Below are positions 1 to 8,977 of a stretch of 64,000 nt of DNA, piece by piece. The stretch is from Croceivirga sp. Its GTDB lineage: Bacteria > Bacteroidota > Bacteroidia > Flavobacteriales > Flavobacteriaceae. Location: NCBI GenBank assembly GCA_028281025.1, contig JANQKR010000027.1, positions 62,001-126,000 of the forward strand, in the 5' to 3' direction. The position numbers and the translations under genes are program-made. The notes below the pieces were generated by a model. The model did not search any database, was not told the DNA's origin, and saw only the letters and a program-made list of their open reading frames with translations. Position 1 is the first letter of the stretch, and the number at the start of each line of letters is the position of its first letter.

Positions 1-1
1 C

Positions 2-685
2 GGTACCCTTACGGGCTTTCATAAAGATCCCCAAAAAGCCTCCCCTGATAAGGAGTTGTATGAACTGCTCGATGCACTTCACCATCAAGAGAACACCACA
101 CTTTTCCTAATAAGTGGACGTGATAAGGAAACCTTCAGCAAGTGGTTTTTGGATAAAAAATACAATATGATCGTGGAACATGGGGTTTGGATCTCCAGGA
201 ACGGTGATGACTTTAGACTACTGGAAAAGGTCAAAGGGGAATGGATGGAGAAAATCATGCCCGTATTGGAATCCTTCGTGGACCGTACCCCAGGCTCCTT
301 CATTGAAAAAAAGAATTATTCCCTTGCGTGGCATTACCGTAGTACGGACCCGGATTTTGGTGAAAAAAGGGCAAACGAATTAAATACCGTGCTTACCAGT
401 CTTATCGGAAACGATGATATCAGCGTACTCAATGGAAACAAGGTAATGGAAGTTAAGAGCAGCAATGTCAATAAAGGTAGGGCTGCCGTTCGTATGTTGG
501 GAGAGGATAATTATGATTTTGTTTTTGCCATTGGTGATGATTGGACGGATGAATTCATGTTCCAGGACCTTCCTCAAACTGCGATAACGGTAAAAGTAGG
601 GCTCAAGAAAACCCAGGCCAGATATCATGTGGAAGGGGTACCAAAAGTTAGGGAATTACTTAAAAAATTTAGCACTGGCGCATAA
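2..685 (+). CDS. Trehalose-phosphatase domain, 3' part of gene cut by window edge
   Basis: This is a HAD-fold trehalose-6-phosphate phosphatase (OtsB type), which removes phosphate from trehalose-6-phosphate. The reading frame is open from base 2 and begins inside HAD motif I (GTLTGFHKDP, normally preceded by DYD), so the gene starts outside the window; a TTG at 56 is not the true start. A lysine motif (KSSNVNKGRAA) and HAD motif IV (GDDWTDEFMF) follow. In flavobacteria this domain is usually the C-terminal half of an OtsA-OtsB fusion, but the synthase half cannot be seen here. The next gene starts 1 base after the stop, so they are probably co-transcribed. Confidence 0.93.
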   Translation, partial: GTLTGFHKDPQKASPDKELYELLDALHHQENTTLFLISGRDKETFSKWFLDKKYNMIVEHGVWISRNGDDFRLLEKVKGEWMEKIMPVLESFVDRTPGSFIEKKNYSLAWHYRSTDPDFGEKRANELNTVLTSLIGNDDISVLNGNKVMEVKSSNVNKGRAAVRMLGEDNYDFVFAIGDDWTDEFMFQDLPQTAITVKVGLKKTQARYHVEGVPKVRELLKKFSTGA

Positions 686-686
686 T

Positions 687-1871
687 ATGAAACCTCTTTT
701 ACTGTTGATTTTTGGCCTGGCCATTTCCCAATTTGGGGTTGCCCAGCCCAATACCGAAGTGTACCTGTTCGACTTGGATCGGACAGATGGAAAAATCAAC
801 CTGTCCAACCCCAAGAATATTTCCAACAATGAAGGGTATGACAACCAACCCTCTTTCCTGGATGACAATACCGTATTGTTTTCGGCAATACGGGCCGATC
901 AAACTGATATCATAAAGTTTGACATCACTAAGGGAAGTGTAAAAACATGGATAACCGACACGCCTACCGGAAGCGAATACTCCCCGCTTAAAATACCAAA
1001 TAAACCGGCCTTTTCAGCAATTCGTCTGGATTTGGACGGCCTCCAAAGATTGTATGCCTATGATTTGGAAACCAGGGACTCCAAAGTCTTGCTCAAGAAC
1101 CTAAAAGTAGGATACCACGTTTGGTTTGCGCCAAATATCCTGGTCTGCACCGTTTTAAGGGAAAATCGAATGGACCTGGTTGTGGCGGATCTCCAAAATG
1201 GGGATGTCCGTACCGTGGATAAAAACGTGGGGCGTTCCTTGCATAAAATTCCCAATACCGATCGTATCAGTTATATTGGAAAAGAAGGGAACTGGACCAT
1301 CAAATCCTTGGACCCCTTAACGGACGAGACGGTCCAATTGATCGCTACCTACGGAAAGGCCGAAGATATCTGTTGGCTCAATGACGGAACTATTTTGGCA
1401 GGCGCGGGCAAAGCAATCGTAAAAGCCAATCCCGAGGCTGGGTTGTTATGGGAGCAACTGATGTATTTTCAACAAGAGGAAATCCATTCCATAAGCAGGA
1501 TCAGTACAAATTCTACCAATACAAGATTGGCCTTTGTTGCAGAAGTATCGCCGCGGCATATTGTACAAAAACAGCTTGATGCCTATAACTCCAGGGATAT
1601 CGAAGGGTTTACTGCCACGTTTGGTGATGATATCGAACTTTTCAAGTTTCCGAACGAACCCCTGGGCAAGGGCAAGGATTACCTAAGGGAAAGCTATGGG
1701 TCGTTTTTTGAAAATACACCCGACCTCCATTGCGAAATAAGGAATAGGATCGTTCTAGGGGAAAAGGTCATTGATGAGGAATTCCTTACCATAAACGGAC
1801 AAAACTATTCCGCCGTGGCCATTTACGAAGTGAAAAACGGTAAAATTGTTAAAGTCACCTTTATTCAATAA
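687..1871 (+). CDS. Secreted TolB-like beta-propeller protein with C-terminal SnoaL/NTF2-like domain
   Basis: A 394-residue protein with a signal peptide (MKPLLLLIFGLAISQFGVAQ), so exported. Residues about 25-285 contain repeated short strands resembling TolB/WD40-like propeller blades (for example NEGYDNQPSFLDDNTVLFSA). Residues about 287-394 resemble a SnoaL or steroid-isomerase type NTF2-like domain (QLDAYNSRDIEGFTATFGDD, ending AIYEVKNGKIVKVTFIQ). The ATG at 687 was chosen over an upstream TTG because it gives a clean signal peptide and removes an overlap with the previous gene. Substrate and function are unknown; the domain fusion is inferred by eye. Confidence 0.8.
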   Translation: MKPLLLLIFGLAISQFGVAQPNTEVYLFDLDRTDGKINLSNPKNISNNEGYDNQPSFLDDNTVLFSAIRADQTDIIKFDITKGSVKTWITDTPTGSEYSPLKIPNKPAFSAIRLDLDGLQRLYAYDLETRDSKVLLKNLKVGYHVWFAPNILVCTVLRENRMDLVVADLQNGDVRTVDKNVGRSLHKIPNTDRISYIGKEGNWTIKSLDPLTDETVQLIATYGKAEDICWLNDGTILAGAGKAIVKANPEAGLLWEQLMYFQQEEIHSISRISTNSTNTRLAFVAEVSPRHIVQKQLDAYNSRDIEGFTATFGDDIELFKFPNEPLGKGKDYLRESYGSFFENTPDLHCEIRNRIVLGEKVIDEEFLTINGQNYSAVAIYEVKNGKIVKVTFIQ

Positions 1872-1880
1872 TTTGTCCGT

Positions 1881-2504
1881 GTGAAATTACCCCATAATAT
1901 ATCTCGAATAGAGGCTTTTAGTGATGCTGTCTTTGCTTTTGCGGCAACGCTGATGGTGGTTAATTTTGACATGGACAGCAACCTCTCCATAACAAAATCC
2001 TCGGCAACGGGTTTCCTCAGTTTTTTTGTGAGCTTTTTTGTTTTGGCCGCACTTTGGTGGGTACATTATAATTTTTTCAGAAGGACCAATTATATGGACA
2101 ATGGCATCATTGCCCTAAATTCAATACTCCTTTTTGTGGTCTTGTACTATGTCTTTCCCTTAAAGGACTTAGTACAATCCTGGATGGGTGAAGGGGTTAC
2201 TACCAGAGGGGAATTGGCGAATCTGTTTGTCATGTATGGAATTGGGTTTTTGCTGATATTCCTTTGTTTTTCGTTGATGTATTACAGGGCCTTTAAACAA
2301 TCGCGTTCAACAGAAACGGCAACCCTTTTGTACTTCTATGCAAGACATTTTTTTATTTTCGTCCTTGTGGCCGTCATTTCCGTTATCTTGGCCTTTTTTG
2401 AAGTAGGGCTGCAATTTGGTTTTCCCGGACTTGTTTACGCACTCTTAGGGCCATTATGCTATTCCCACTCCAAGCGATTCTCTAAAAAATTCCAACTGGA
2501 TTAA
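1881..2504 (+). CDS. TMEM175-like (DUF1211) membrane channel protein
   Basis: A 207-residue integral membrane protein with about six hydrophobic segments. The first segment carries the family signature RIEAFSDAVFAFAATL at residues 9-24, including the FSD triplet that lines the pore in bacterial TMEM175 potassium channels. Length fits bacterial family members, which assemble as oligomers. The only reasonable start is GTG at 1881, nine bases after the previous stop; the next gene follows after 1 base, so it belongs to the same plus-strand run. Potassium conduction is known for some family members and is inferred here. Confidence 0.85.
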   Translation: MKLPHNISRIEAFSDAVFAFAATLMVVNFDMDSNLSITKSSATGFLSFFVSFFVLAALWWVHYNFFRRTNYMDNGIIALNSILLFVVLYYVFPLKDLVQSWMGEGVTTRGELANLFVMYGIGFLLIFLCFSLMYYRAFKQSRSTETATLLYFYARHFFIFVLVAVISVILAFFEVGLQFGFPGLVYALLGPLCYSHSKRFSKKFQLD

Positions 2505-2505
2505 T

Positions 2506-3834
2506 ATGAAAAAAATCGTTTTAGTCGTATTCCTTGTCTCCATACTGGGTTTTTCCCAAACGGATACCCGAGTGTATGATATTATCAATGCAGTTTCGGC
2601 AGAACGCATAGAAAGGGATATTACCACTTTGGCCAACTTCGGTACACGCCACACACTCAGCGACACCATTTCGGATACCCGTGGAATTGGAGCGGCGAGG
2701 CGATGGATAAAATCAGAATTTGATAAAATCTCCTCTGAATGTGACGATTGTTTGGAAGTATTCTATCAAAAGGACTTGGTCAAACAGGGGATCAATCCAC
2801 GAATTGCAAAGGATGTTTGGGTAGTTAACGTAGTCGCCATTAAGCGAGGTACAAAATATCCCAACCGTTTTATTATAATGAGTGGTGATATAGATTCAAG
2901 GGTGAGTGACCCCAACGATTATACCTCAGACTCCCCTGGTGCCAATGACAACGCCAGCGGAATGGCTGGAACTATTGAAGCCGCTCGCGTGCTTTCCAAA
3001 TATGAATTTGAAAGCAGCATCATTTTTGTTGGGCTTTCCGGGGAAGAACAAGGACTTTTTGGTGGAAAGGGCCTGGCGGCATACGCCAAAGGAAAAGAGT
3101 GGGATATTGTTGGGGTGCTCAATAATGATATGATCGGTAATATTAAAGGGGTAAACGGCGTGGTCAGCAATCGCGATTTTAGGATATTTTCAGAACCGGT
3201 CCCGCCAACGGAGACAACCCAACAGCGAAGGGCCAAACGCTTCTATGGTGGGGAAGTTGATGGTATTTCTAGACAGTTGGCACGTTATGTCCACAGTACC
3301 ACCAAAAGATATATGCCAGAAATGAACCCTATGCTGATCTATCGCCTTGACCGGTTCGGGCGGGGTGGACATCATCGTCCATTCAATGATTTTGGATTTG
3401 CCGGTATTCGCATCATGGAAGCCCATGAGAACTACACCCAACAGCACCAGGACGTTCGAGTTGAAAATGGCATCGCCTACGGCGATGTGTTGGAACATGT
3501 GAATTTTGAATATGCCAAAAAGTTGACTGCGGTCAATGCTATTAACCTGGCATCCATTGCATGGGGTCCACCAGCTCCGAAAAATGTAGAAATTGGAGGT
3601 ATTGTTGAACCTTCGGCCCGATTGAAATGGGACAAAGTGGACGGTGCAAAAGGATATAAAATCTATTGGAGGGACACAACTTCACCTACTTGGGACAATT
3701 ATCGCTATGTAGGAAACGTTTTACAACATACCTTGGAAGGTATCGTTATAGACAATTATTTCTTTGGAGTAGTTGCCGTAGGCGAAAATGGGCATGAAAG
3801 CCCAGTAGTTTTTCCATCCGGAGTATTCCGTTAA
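2506..3834 (+). CDS. Secreted M28-family metallopeptidase, variant first metal site
   Basis: A 442-residue exported protein (signal peptide MKKIVLVVFLVSILGFSQ). The M28 core is clear: metal-bridging Asp in SPGANDNASG, catalytic and ligand glutamates in LSGEEQGLFGG, a further Asp in NNDMIGN, and a His-rich HHRPFNDFGF near residue 290. A fibronectin-III-like segment fills the C-terminus (SARLKWDKVDGAKGYKIYW). The usual first-ligand motif GHYDS is replaced by SGDIDSR, so an Asp stands where a His is expected. It probably acts as an aminopeptidase in the periplasm or outside the cell. It is in tight series with the neighbouring M1 peptidase gene. Confidence 0.88.
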   Translation: MKKIVLVVFLVSILGFSQTDTRVYDIINAVSAERIERDITTLANFGTRHTLSDTISDTRGIGAARRWIKSEFDKISSECDDCLEVFYQKDLVKQGINPRIAKDVWVVNVVAIKRGTKYPNRFIIMSGDIDSRVSDPNDYTSDSPGANDNASGMAGTIEAARVLSKYEFESSIIFVGLSGEEQGLFGGKGLAAYAKGKEWDIVGVLNNDMIGNIKGVNGVVSNRDFRIFSEPVPPTETTQQRRAKRFYGGEVDGISRQLARYVHSTTKRYMPEMNPMLIYRLDRFGRGGHHRPFNDFGFAGIRIMEAHENYTQQHQDVRVENGIAYGDVLEHVNFEYAKKLTAVNAINLASIAWGPPAPKNVEIGGIVEPSARLKWDKVDGAKGYKIYWRDTTSPTWDNYRYVGNVLQHTLEGIVIDNYFFGVVAVGENGHESPVVFPSGVFR

Positions 3835-3850
3835 CAAAAGTCGACATTAA

Positions 3851-5485
3851 ATGAGAGTATCGCTTTTAACTTGTTTTGTTCTTTTAACATCCCTGGTGGG
3901 TGCCCAAGAAAATTTGAGCTTCACCCAGGATGAATTTTTAAGGGGGAGTATAACCCCCGAACGGGAATGGTGGGATCTCACTTTTTATCATTTGGATATT
4001 GAAGTACGGCCCAATGAGAAATTCATTCAGGGCAAAAACACCATCCGGTATAAGGTGTTAAAAAGCAATGACATCATGCAAATTGACTTGCAACCACCCC
4101 TGAAAATTGAGAAAATCACCCAAAACAATAAGGCATTGAGTTATAAAAAGGAAGGGGAAAATGTATATAGGGTGCTTTTGGGCGAACTACAAAAAAAGGG
4201 GGAAGAAAACGAAATTGTGGTCCATTATTCAGGAAATCCCAAAGAGGCGGTTCGGGCGCCCTGGGATGGTGGGTTCTCCTGGAAAAAAGATAAAAATGGC
4301 AAACACTTTGTAGCTACCTCATGCCAGGGCCTGGGGGCCAGTGTTTGGTGGCCCTGCAAGGACCATATGTACGATGAGGTGGACAGTATGGCCATAAGTG
4401 TCACCATTCCAAAAGACTTGATGAACGTCTCCAATGGCAGGCTACGGAAGGTTGAGGAAACAGAAACCACCAAGACCACACATTGGTACGTGGACAACCC
4501 AATCAACAATTATGGGGTAAATGTGAATATTGGTGACTACGTCCATTTTGGAGAGATGTATGAGGGTGAAAAAGGAACTTTGGACCTGGATTATTATGTC
4601 CTAAGGGACAATCTCGAAAAAGCCAAGGAACAGTTTAAACAGACCAAGCCTATGCTGGAAGCGTTTGAACACTGGTTTGGCCCCTACCCTTTTTATGAAG
4701 ATGGCTTTAAATTGGTGGAAGTCCCCTATCTGGGCATGGAACATCAAAGTTCGGTCACTTATGGCAATCAATACCTGAATGGCTATTTGGGCAGCGATCT
4801 GTCAGGAACCGGATGGGGCTTAAAATTCGACTTTATCATCATCCATGAAGCGGGACATGAATGGTTCGCCAATAACATTACCTACAAGGATATTGCGGAT
4901 ATGTGGATCCATGAAGGTTTTACGGCCTATTCCGAAAACCTGTTTCTGGACTACCATTATGGCACCAAAGCGGCTTCGGAATACGTCATTGGTACAAGAA
5001 AAAGAATCCTGAACGACAAACCCATCATTGGGCGTTACAATCTCAACAAACGGGGTTCCGGGGATATGTACTATAAGGGGGCCAATATACTTCACACCCT
5101 TAGGCAGTTGATTGAGGATGATGAACAATGGCGACAAATTCTACGGGGATTGAACAAAACCTTTTACCACCAAACGGTGACCACACAGCAAATTGAAAAT
5201 TACATTTCCAAAAAAACAGGAAAGGACCTAACCGCATTTTTTGAACAATACTTGAGAACCACCATGATTCCCGTTCTAGAATACCGAATCAAAGGAAAAG
5301 CCCTGGAATATAGGTATGCCAACGTGGTTGATGGATTTGATATGCCGGTCAAAGTAAGCATAAACAACAATCAGGGATGGCTTTTCCCAAAAGCGGAATG
5401 GCAACTTTACCAAGATGCAGTCCCGCTCAAATCGGAAATTGTTATCGATCCAAACTTTTATATCGAAGGTAAAACCGTGCAATGA
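3851..5485 (+). CDS. Secreted M1-family aminopeptidase
   Basis: A 544-residue zinc metallopeptidase with a signal peptide (MRVSLLTCFVLLTSLVGAQ). The gluzincin motif is HEAGH at residues 332-336 with the third zinc ligand Glu355 in IHEGFTAYSE, the spacing normal for M1. The exopeptidase-type motif reads LGMEHQS, a variant of GAMEN. The N-terminal half is the beta-sandwich (FYHLDIEVRPNEKFIQGKN). It is shorter than aminopeptidase N and resembles the compact bacterial M1 group. The stop overlaps the next start (ATGA), which points to translational coupling with the arginase-family gene. Confidence 0.92.
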   Translation: MRVSLLTCFVLLTSLVGAQENLSFTQDEFLRGSITPEREWWDLTFYHLDIEVRPNEKFIQGKNTIRYKVLKSNDIMQIDLQPPLKIEKITQNNKALSYKKEGENVYRVLLGELQKKGEENEIVVHYSGNPKEAVRAPWDGGFSWKKDKNGKHFVATSCQGLGASVWWPCKDHMYDEVDSMAISVTIPKDLMNVSNGRLRKVEETETTKTTHWYVDNPINNYGVNVNIGDYVHFGEMYEGEKGTLDLDYYVLRDNLEKAKEQFKQTKPMLEAFEHWFGPYPFYEDGFKLVEVPYLGMEHQSSVTYGNQYLNGYLGSDLSGTGWGLKFDFIIIHEAGHEWFANNITYKDIADMWIHEGFTAYSENLFLDYHYGTKAASEYVIGTRKRILNDKPIIGRYNLNKRGSGDMYYKGANILHTLRQLIEDDEQWRQILRGLNKTFYHQTVTTQQIENYISKKTGKDLTAFFEQYLRTTMIPVLEYRIKGKALEYRYANVVDGFDMPVKVSINNNQGWLFPKAEWQLYQDAVPLKSEIVIDPNFYIEGKTVQ

Positions 5486-6288
5486 AAGTCTACTTCCCCC
5501 AATGGCAAGGTTCCGGTAATGGAATTACCATAGAACATGGGGCAAAAGCTATCCTCAATTATCTAAACGACGATTCCATCGTCCAAATTCCACTCTCCAA
5601 AATCCCCGCTGGGGAATCCGGGGCACAAAAACATCGCATCAATAATTTTGAAGCGATTACTGAACAATTGGGTCGTCTTAAGCAATTGGTTTCAGGGGCC
5701 AAGCCATCCAAATTACAAATCATAGGGGGAGATTGCGGCCTTGAAATTGTCCCGGTATCCTATCTCAATACCATATATCCCAACTTAGGGGTCATCTGGT
5801 TTGATGCCCATGCGGACATCAACAGACCTTGTGATTCCCCAAGTTGTAATTTTCATGGTATGCCCTTAAGGACCCTTTTGGGCGAAGGGGAGGATGCCAT
5901 GAACCACTTGTTGTTTTCCACGATCAAAACCTCCCAAATACACTATATGGGGCTTAGGGACATTGATGAAAGTGAACAAAAGCGAATTAACGAAGGGGGC
6001 ATTTATGCTCCTAAAAAGTGGAACATCATGGAATTGGTCAGGACGTTGCGACAAAAGGGGGTCAGCCATTTGTATGTACATTTTGATTTTGATTGTTTGG
6101 AGCCTTCGGACTATGACAAAACTTACTACCAGGTCCCAAACGGCATAACCGTTCGAGAAGCTGAAAACTGTATTCGGACACTGCAAAAAGAATTTACTGT
6201 TGTAGGCGGCAGTGTTTTGGAATCAATAACCGTCCATCAAAAAGAATTGGACCCCGTCAAGGGAATCATCGACTTACAAATGAGGTGA
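5482..6288 (+). CDS. Arginase/agmatinase-family ureohydrolase
   Basis: A 268-residue cytosolic enzyme of the ureohydrolase fold. Metal-binding segments are seen as WFDAHADINRP and FDFDCLEPSDYD. The first ligand region reads IGGDCGLEIVP, where arginases usually have a His after GGD or GGN; the Cys here is shared by a subgroup of uncertain substrate, so I do not call it arginase proper. It overlaps the M1 peptidase gene by 4 bases and is followed after 81 bases by a nitrilase gene, which suggests nitrogen release from peptide-derived amino acids. Confidence 0.85.
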   Translation: MKVYFPQWQGSGNGITIEHGAKAILNYLNDDSIVQIPLSKIPAGESGAQKHRINNFEAITEQLGRLKQLVSGAKPSKLQIIGGDCGLEIVPVSYLNTIYPNLGVIWFDAHADINRPCDSPSCNFHGMPLRTLLGEGEDAMNHLLFSTIKTSQIHYMGLRDIDESEQKRINEGGIYAPKKWNIMELVRTLRQKGVSHLYVHFDFDCLEPSDYDKTYYQVPNGITVREAENCIRTLQKEFTVVGGSVLESITVHQKELDPVKGIIDLQMR

Positions 6289-6369
6289 CCTTGGCAATTA
6301 AGACCTGCCAAAATCAGGTGTTTAGTGCAACAATGCTTAACTTTCATCCTTTCAATAAAAAGAATCCGC

Positions 6370-7296
6370 ATGAAAGTTACCGTTGGTGTTGTACAGGATA
6401 ATCCCGTCTTTTTCAATAAGGGGAAGACCTTGGATAAACTGGAAAACATTGTAGCGGAATATGCCGCAAAAGGATGCCAGCTATTGATTTTTCCCGAATC
6501 CTTTGTGCCCGGCTACCCCAGGGGATTTGATTTTGGCGCTAAAATTGGCCGTAGAACAGCGGAAGGAAAAGCACTTTATGCGGACTACCATGCCAATAGT
6601 GTTTCCTTGGAAGGCAGGGATTTAAAACGTTTGGTCGAACTCTCCAGGAAGCATGGAACCTACTTGGTTGTGGGCATAACCGAAAAACAGGAACACCATG
6701 GGAGCTTGTACTGCAGTATGGTATATCTATCCCCCACCGATGGATATCTGGGCGTACACCGAAAAATAAAACCTACGGCCACGGAACGTGTTATTTGGGC
6801 AGAAGCCGATGGGGGATCTATGGTTACCTTCCACACAAGGATTGGAAAAATGGGTGGTTTGATCTGCTGGGAGAATTATATGCCCCTGGCGCGAATGGCG
6901 ATGTACCAAAAGGGAATTGAAATCTATATTGCGCCCACAGCGGATTCAAGACCGGAATGGACGACAACCATGCAACAAATAGCATTGGAAGGAAGGTGTT
7001 TTGTGTTGGGATGCAATCAGTATTTTACCAAATCCATGTATCCTGAAAAATATCGGAAGTTTGTTGAACAAGAACCCGAGGAACTTTGTCCCGGAGGGAG
7101 TGTTATAGTTTCCCCACAAGGTAAGGTCCTCGCTGGACCCTTATTTGGGGAAGCCGGAGTGCTGATGGCCGAGTTGGATTTGGAGGATGTCATAAAAGGC
7201 AAAATGGATTTTGATGTTAACGGTCATTATGCACGCCATGACATTTTTAAATTTGAAGCAATCCATCAACCTGAAATCAAAAAAGAAGCGTTTTAA
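6370..7296 (+). CDS. Nitrilase-type carbon-nitrogen hydrolase
   Basis: A 308-residue cytosolic hydrolase of the nitrilase superfamily. The catalytic triad is visible: Glu43 in FPESFVPGYP, Lys132 in HRKIKPT and the nucleophile Cys166 in LICWENYMPLARMAMY. The sequence after the Cys (APTADSRPEWTTTMQQIALE) is typical of branch 1 nitrilases or cyanide hydratases, so a nitrile substrate is likely. An upstream in-frame start at 6325 would add 15 residues without family similarity; ATG at 6370 fits the family N-terminus. A GNAT gene follows after 4 bases. Confidence 0.9.
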   Translation: MKVTVGVVQDNPVFFNKGKTLDKLENIVAEYAAKGCQLLIFPESFVPGYPRGFDFGAKIGRRTAEGKALYADYHANSVSLEGRDLKRLVELSRKHGTYLVVGITEKQEHHGSLYCSMVYLSPTDGYLGVHRKIKPTATERVIWAEADGGSMVTFHTRIGKMGGLICWENYMPLARMAMYQKGIEIYIAPTADSRPEWTTTMQQIALEGRCFVLGCNQYFTKSMYPEKYRKFVEQEPEELCPGGSVIVSPQGKVLAGPLFGEAGVLMAELDLEDVIKGKMDFDVNGHYARHDIFKFEAIHQPEIKKEAF

Positions 7297-7300
7297 GCCT

Positions 7301-7822
7301 ATGGTGAACCTACAACCCACTTTGGAAAATGATTTGGTCCTGCTACGGCCACTTCAAATTTCGGATTTTGAGGCATTGTATCAAGTTGCAAGCGACCCTA
7401 AAATATGGGAGTTGCACCAAAACCCCGACCGATGGGAGTTGGAAGTTTTTAAGGATTTCTTCCAGGGAGCTTTGGATTCCAATGGCGCTTTTGTCATCAT
7501 CGATAAGGCAACTCAAACCATTATTGGAAGTTCCCGCTTTAAACGACCGGACAATTCAGATGAAGCCGTTGAAATTGGGTGGACCTTTCTTTCCAGGGAC
7601 TATTGGGGAGGGGTATACAATAAATCCTTTAAATCATTGATGATAGGCCACGCCTTTGAACATTTCGAATATATTTTGTTCCATGTGGACCAGCACAACT
7701 ATCGTTCCCAGAGGGCAGTGGAAAAGCTTGGGGGTGAATTGTTGGATAGAAAGGGAGCACTTGGTCATCTGCATACCCAACAAGACACAGGACTTACTTT
7801 TATCTTAAGGAAGTCGTCTTGA
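7301..7822 (+). CDS. GNAT-family N-acetyltransferase, RimJ/RimL-like
   Basis: A 173-residue acetyltransferase of the GNAT fold. The N-terminus (LENDLVLLRPLQISDFEAL) and the segment VEIGWTFLSRDYWGGVYNKS are typical of RimJ/RimL-like enzymes that acetylate amino groups with acetyl-CoA; NYRSQRAVEKLGG is the C-terminal acetyl-CoA contact region. The ATG at 7301 gives the family N-terminus, while an earlier start at 7211 lies inside the nitrilase gene. It is separated from the nitrilase gene by 4 bases. The substrate cannot be told from sequence. Confidence 0.88.
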   Translation: MVNLQPTLENDLVLLRPLQISDFEALYQVASDPKIWELHQNPDRWELEVFKDFFQGALDSNGAFVIIDKATQTIIGSSRFKRPDNSDEAVEIGWTFLSRDYWGGVYNKSFKSLMIGHAFEHFEYILFHVDQHNYRSQRAVEKLGGELLDRKGALGHLHTQQDTGLTFILRKSS

Positions 7823-7876
7823 ATTCGTAAAAGTTGCTGCAAAAACAGCTATGGCGTAGTTAAAATAAAAAAGTGT

Positions 7877-8914
7877 ATGAGAGCGGCCATTTTTGAAAAA
7901 TTCCAGGGAACTATTTCGGTTAAAAATGTTCCCGACCCAAAACCCAAGGACGATGGTGTAGTCCTACAAGTTACCGCTACCGGCTTATGCCGAAGTGATT
8001 GGCACGGTTGGATGGGGCATGATCCGGACATTGCCCTGCCCCATGTACCCGGACATGAATTGGCAGGCATCATCGTTGAAAAGGGCAAAAAAGTCAGGAA
8101 TTTCGCCATTGGTGATCGGGTGACCGTCCCTTTTGTCTGTGGCTGTGGCACTTGTGAACAATGCCGTACCCATAATCATCAGGTTTGTGATAACCAATCA
8201 CAGCCAGGTTTTACCCATTGGGGGTCATTTGCAGAATATGTTGCCCTGGATTATGCGGACATCAATTTAGTTAGGTTGCCCGAATACGTATCGGACGTGA
8301 CCGCTGCTACTTTAGGTTGCCGATTTATAACCTCCTATCGTGCAGTTGTGGCCCAAGGTCGTGTTAAAAAGGGAACTACTTTGGCCGTACACGGCTGTGG
8401 TGGTGTTGGCCTTTCGGCCATTATGATCGGTCATGCCCTGGGTGCGGACATCATTGCGGTGGACATTAACCCGGATAATTTAAAACTTGCCAAAGCGTTT
8501 GGTGCCCGTAAGACCATTAACCCATTGGAAGATGAGGTAATTGCCGTGGTAAAAGACCATTCAAAGGGAGGGGTGGAGGTTTCCATAGATGCATTGGGGA
8601 GTCAAGAAACCTGTTTCAACTCCATTGCCAATCTTAGAAAAAGGGGGCGTCATGTTCAAGTAGGATTGGTCACCGGGAATCATGTACACCCAAAAATTCC
8701 AATGGATAGGGTTATTGCCAATGAATTGGAAGTGGTTGGGAGCCATGGCATGCAGGCACATAAATATCCAGAAATGCTCACCCTGATCCAAGAGGGGAAA
8801 CTGCAACCGCAAAAATTGGTCCACCGGACCATTTCCTTGGATGAAGCCACTGCCCTACTCCCTAAAATGAATACGTTTAAACACACTGGGGTAGTCGTCG
8901 TGAATTCCTTTTAA
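7877..8914 (+). CDS. Zinc-dependent alcohol dehydrogenase (MDR family)
   Basis: A 345-residue medium-chain dehydrogenase. Catalytic zinc ligands appear in GLCRSDWHGW (Cys near residue 37) and PGHELAG; structural zinc cysteines are in CGCGTCEQCRTHNHQVC. The Rossmann motif is GCGGVGLSAI, followed by VDIN, whose acidic residue suggests NAD rather than NADP. It oxidises an alcohol or reduces an aldehyde in the cytosol; the true substrate is unknown. It stands 54 bases downstream of the GNAT gene in the same orientation. Confidence 0.92.
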   Translation: MRAAIFEKFQGTISVKNVPDPKPKDDGVVLQVTATGLCRSDWHGWMGHDPDIALPHVPGHELAGIIVEKGKKVRNFAIGDRVTVPFVCGCGTCEQCRTHNHQVCDNQSQPGFTHWGSFAEYVALDYADINLVRLPEYVSDVTAATLGCRFITSYRAVVAQGRVKKGTTLAVHGCGGVGLSAIMIGHALGADIIAVDINPDNLKLAKAFGARKTINPLEDEVIAVVKDHSKGGVEVSIDALGSQETCFNSIANLRKRGRHVQVGLVTGNHVHPKIPMDRVIANELEVVGSHGMQAHKYPEMLTLIQEGKLQPQKLVHRTISLDEATALLPKMNTFKHTGVVVVNSF

Positions 8915-8977
8915 AGCCATACTGCACAAAATAACTCCAGTATTGTTACTTTTAGGAAGAACAATTCATACAAGAAC

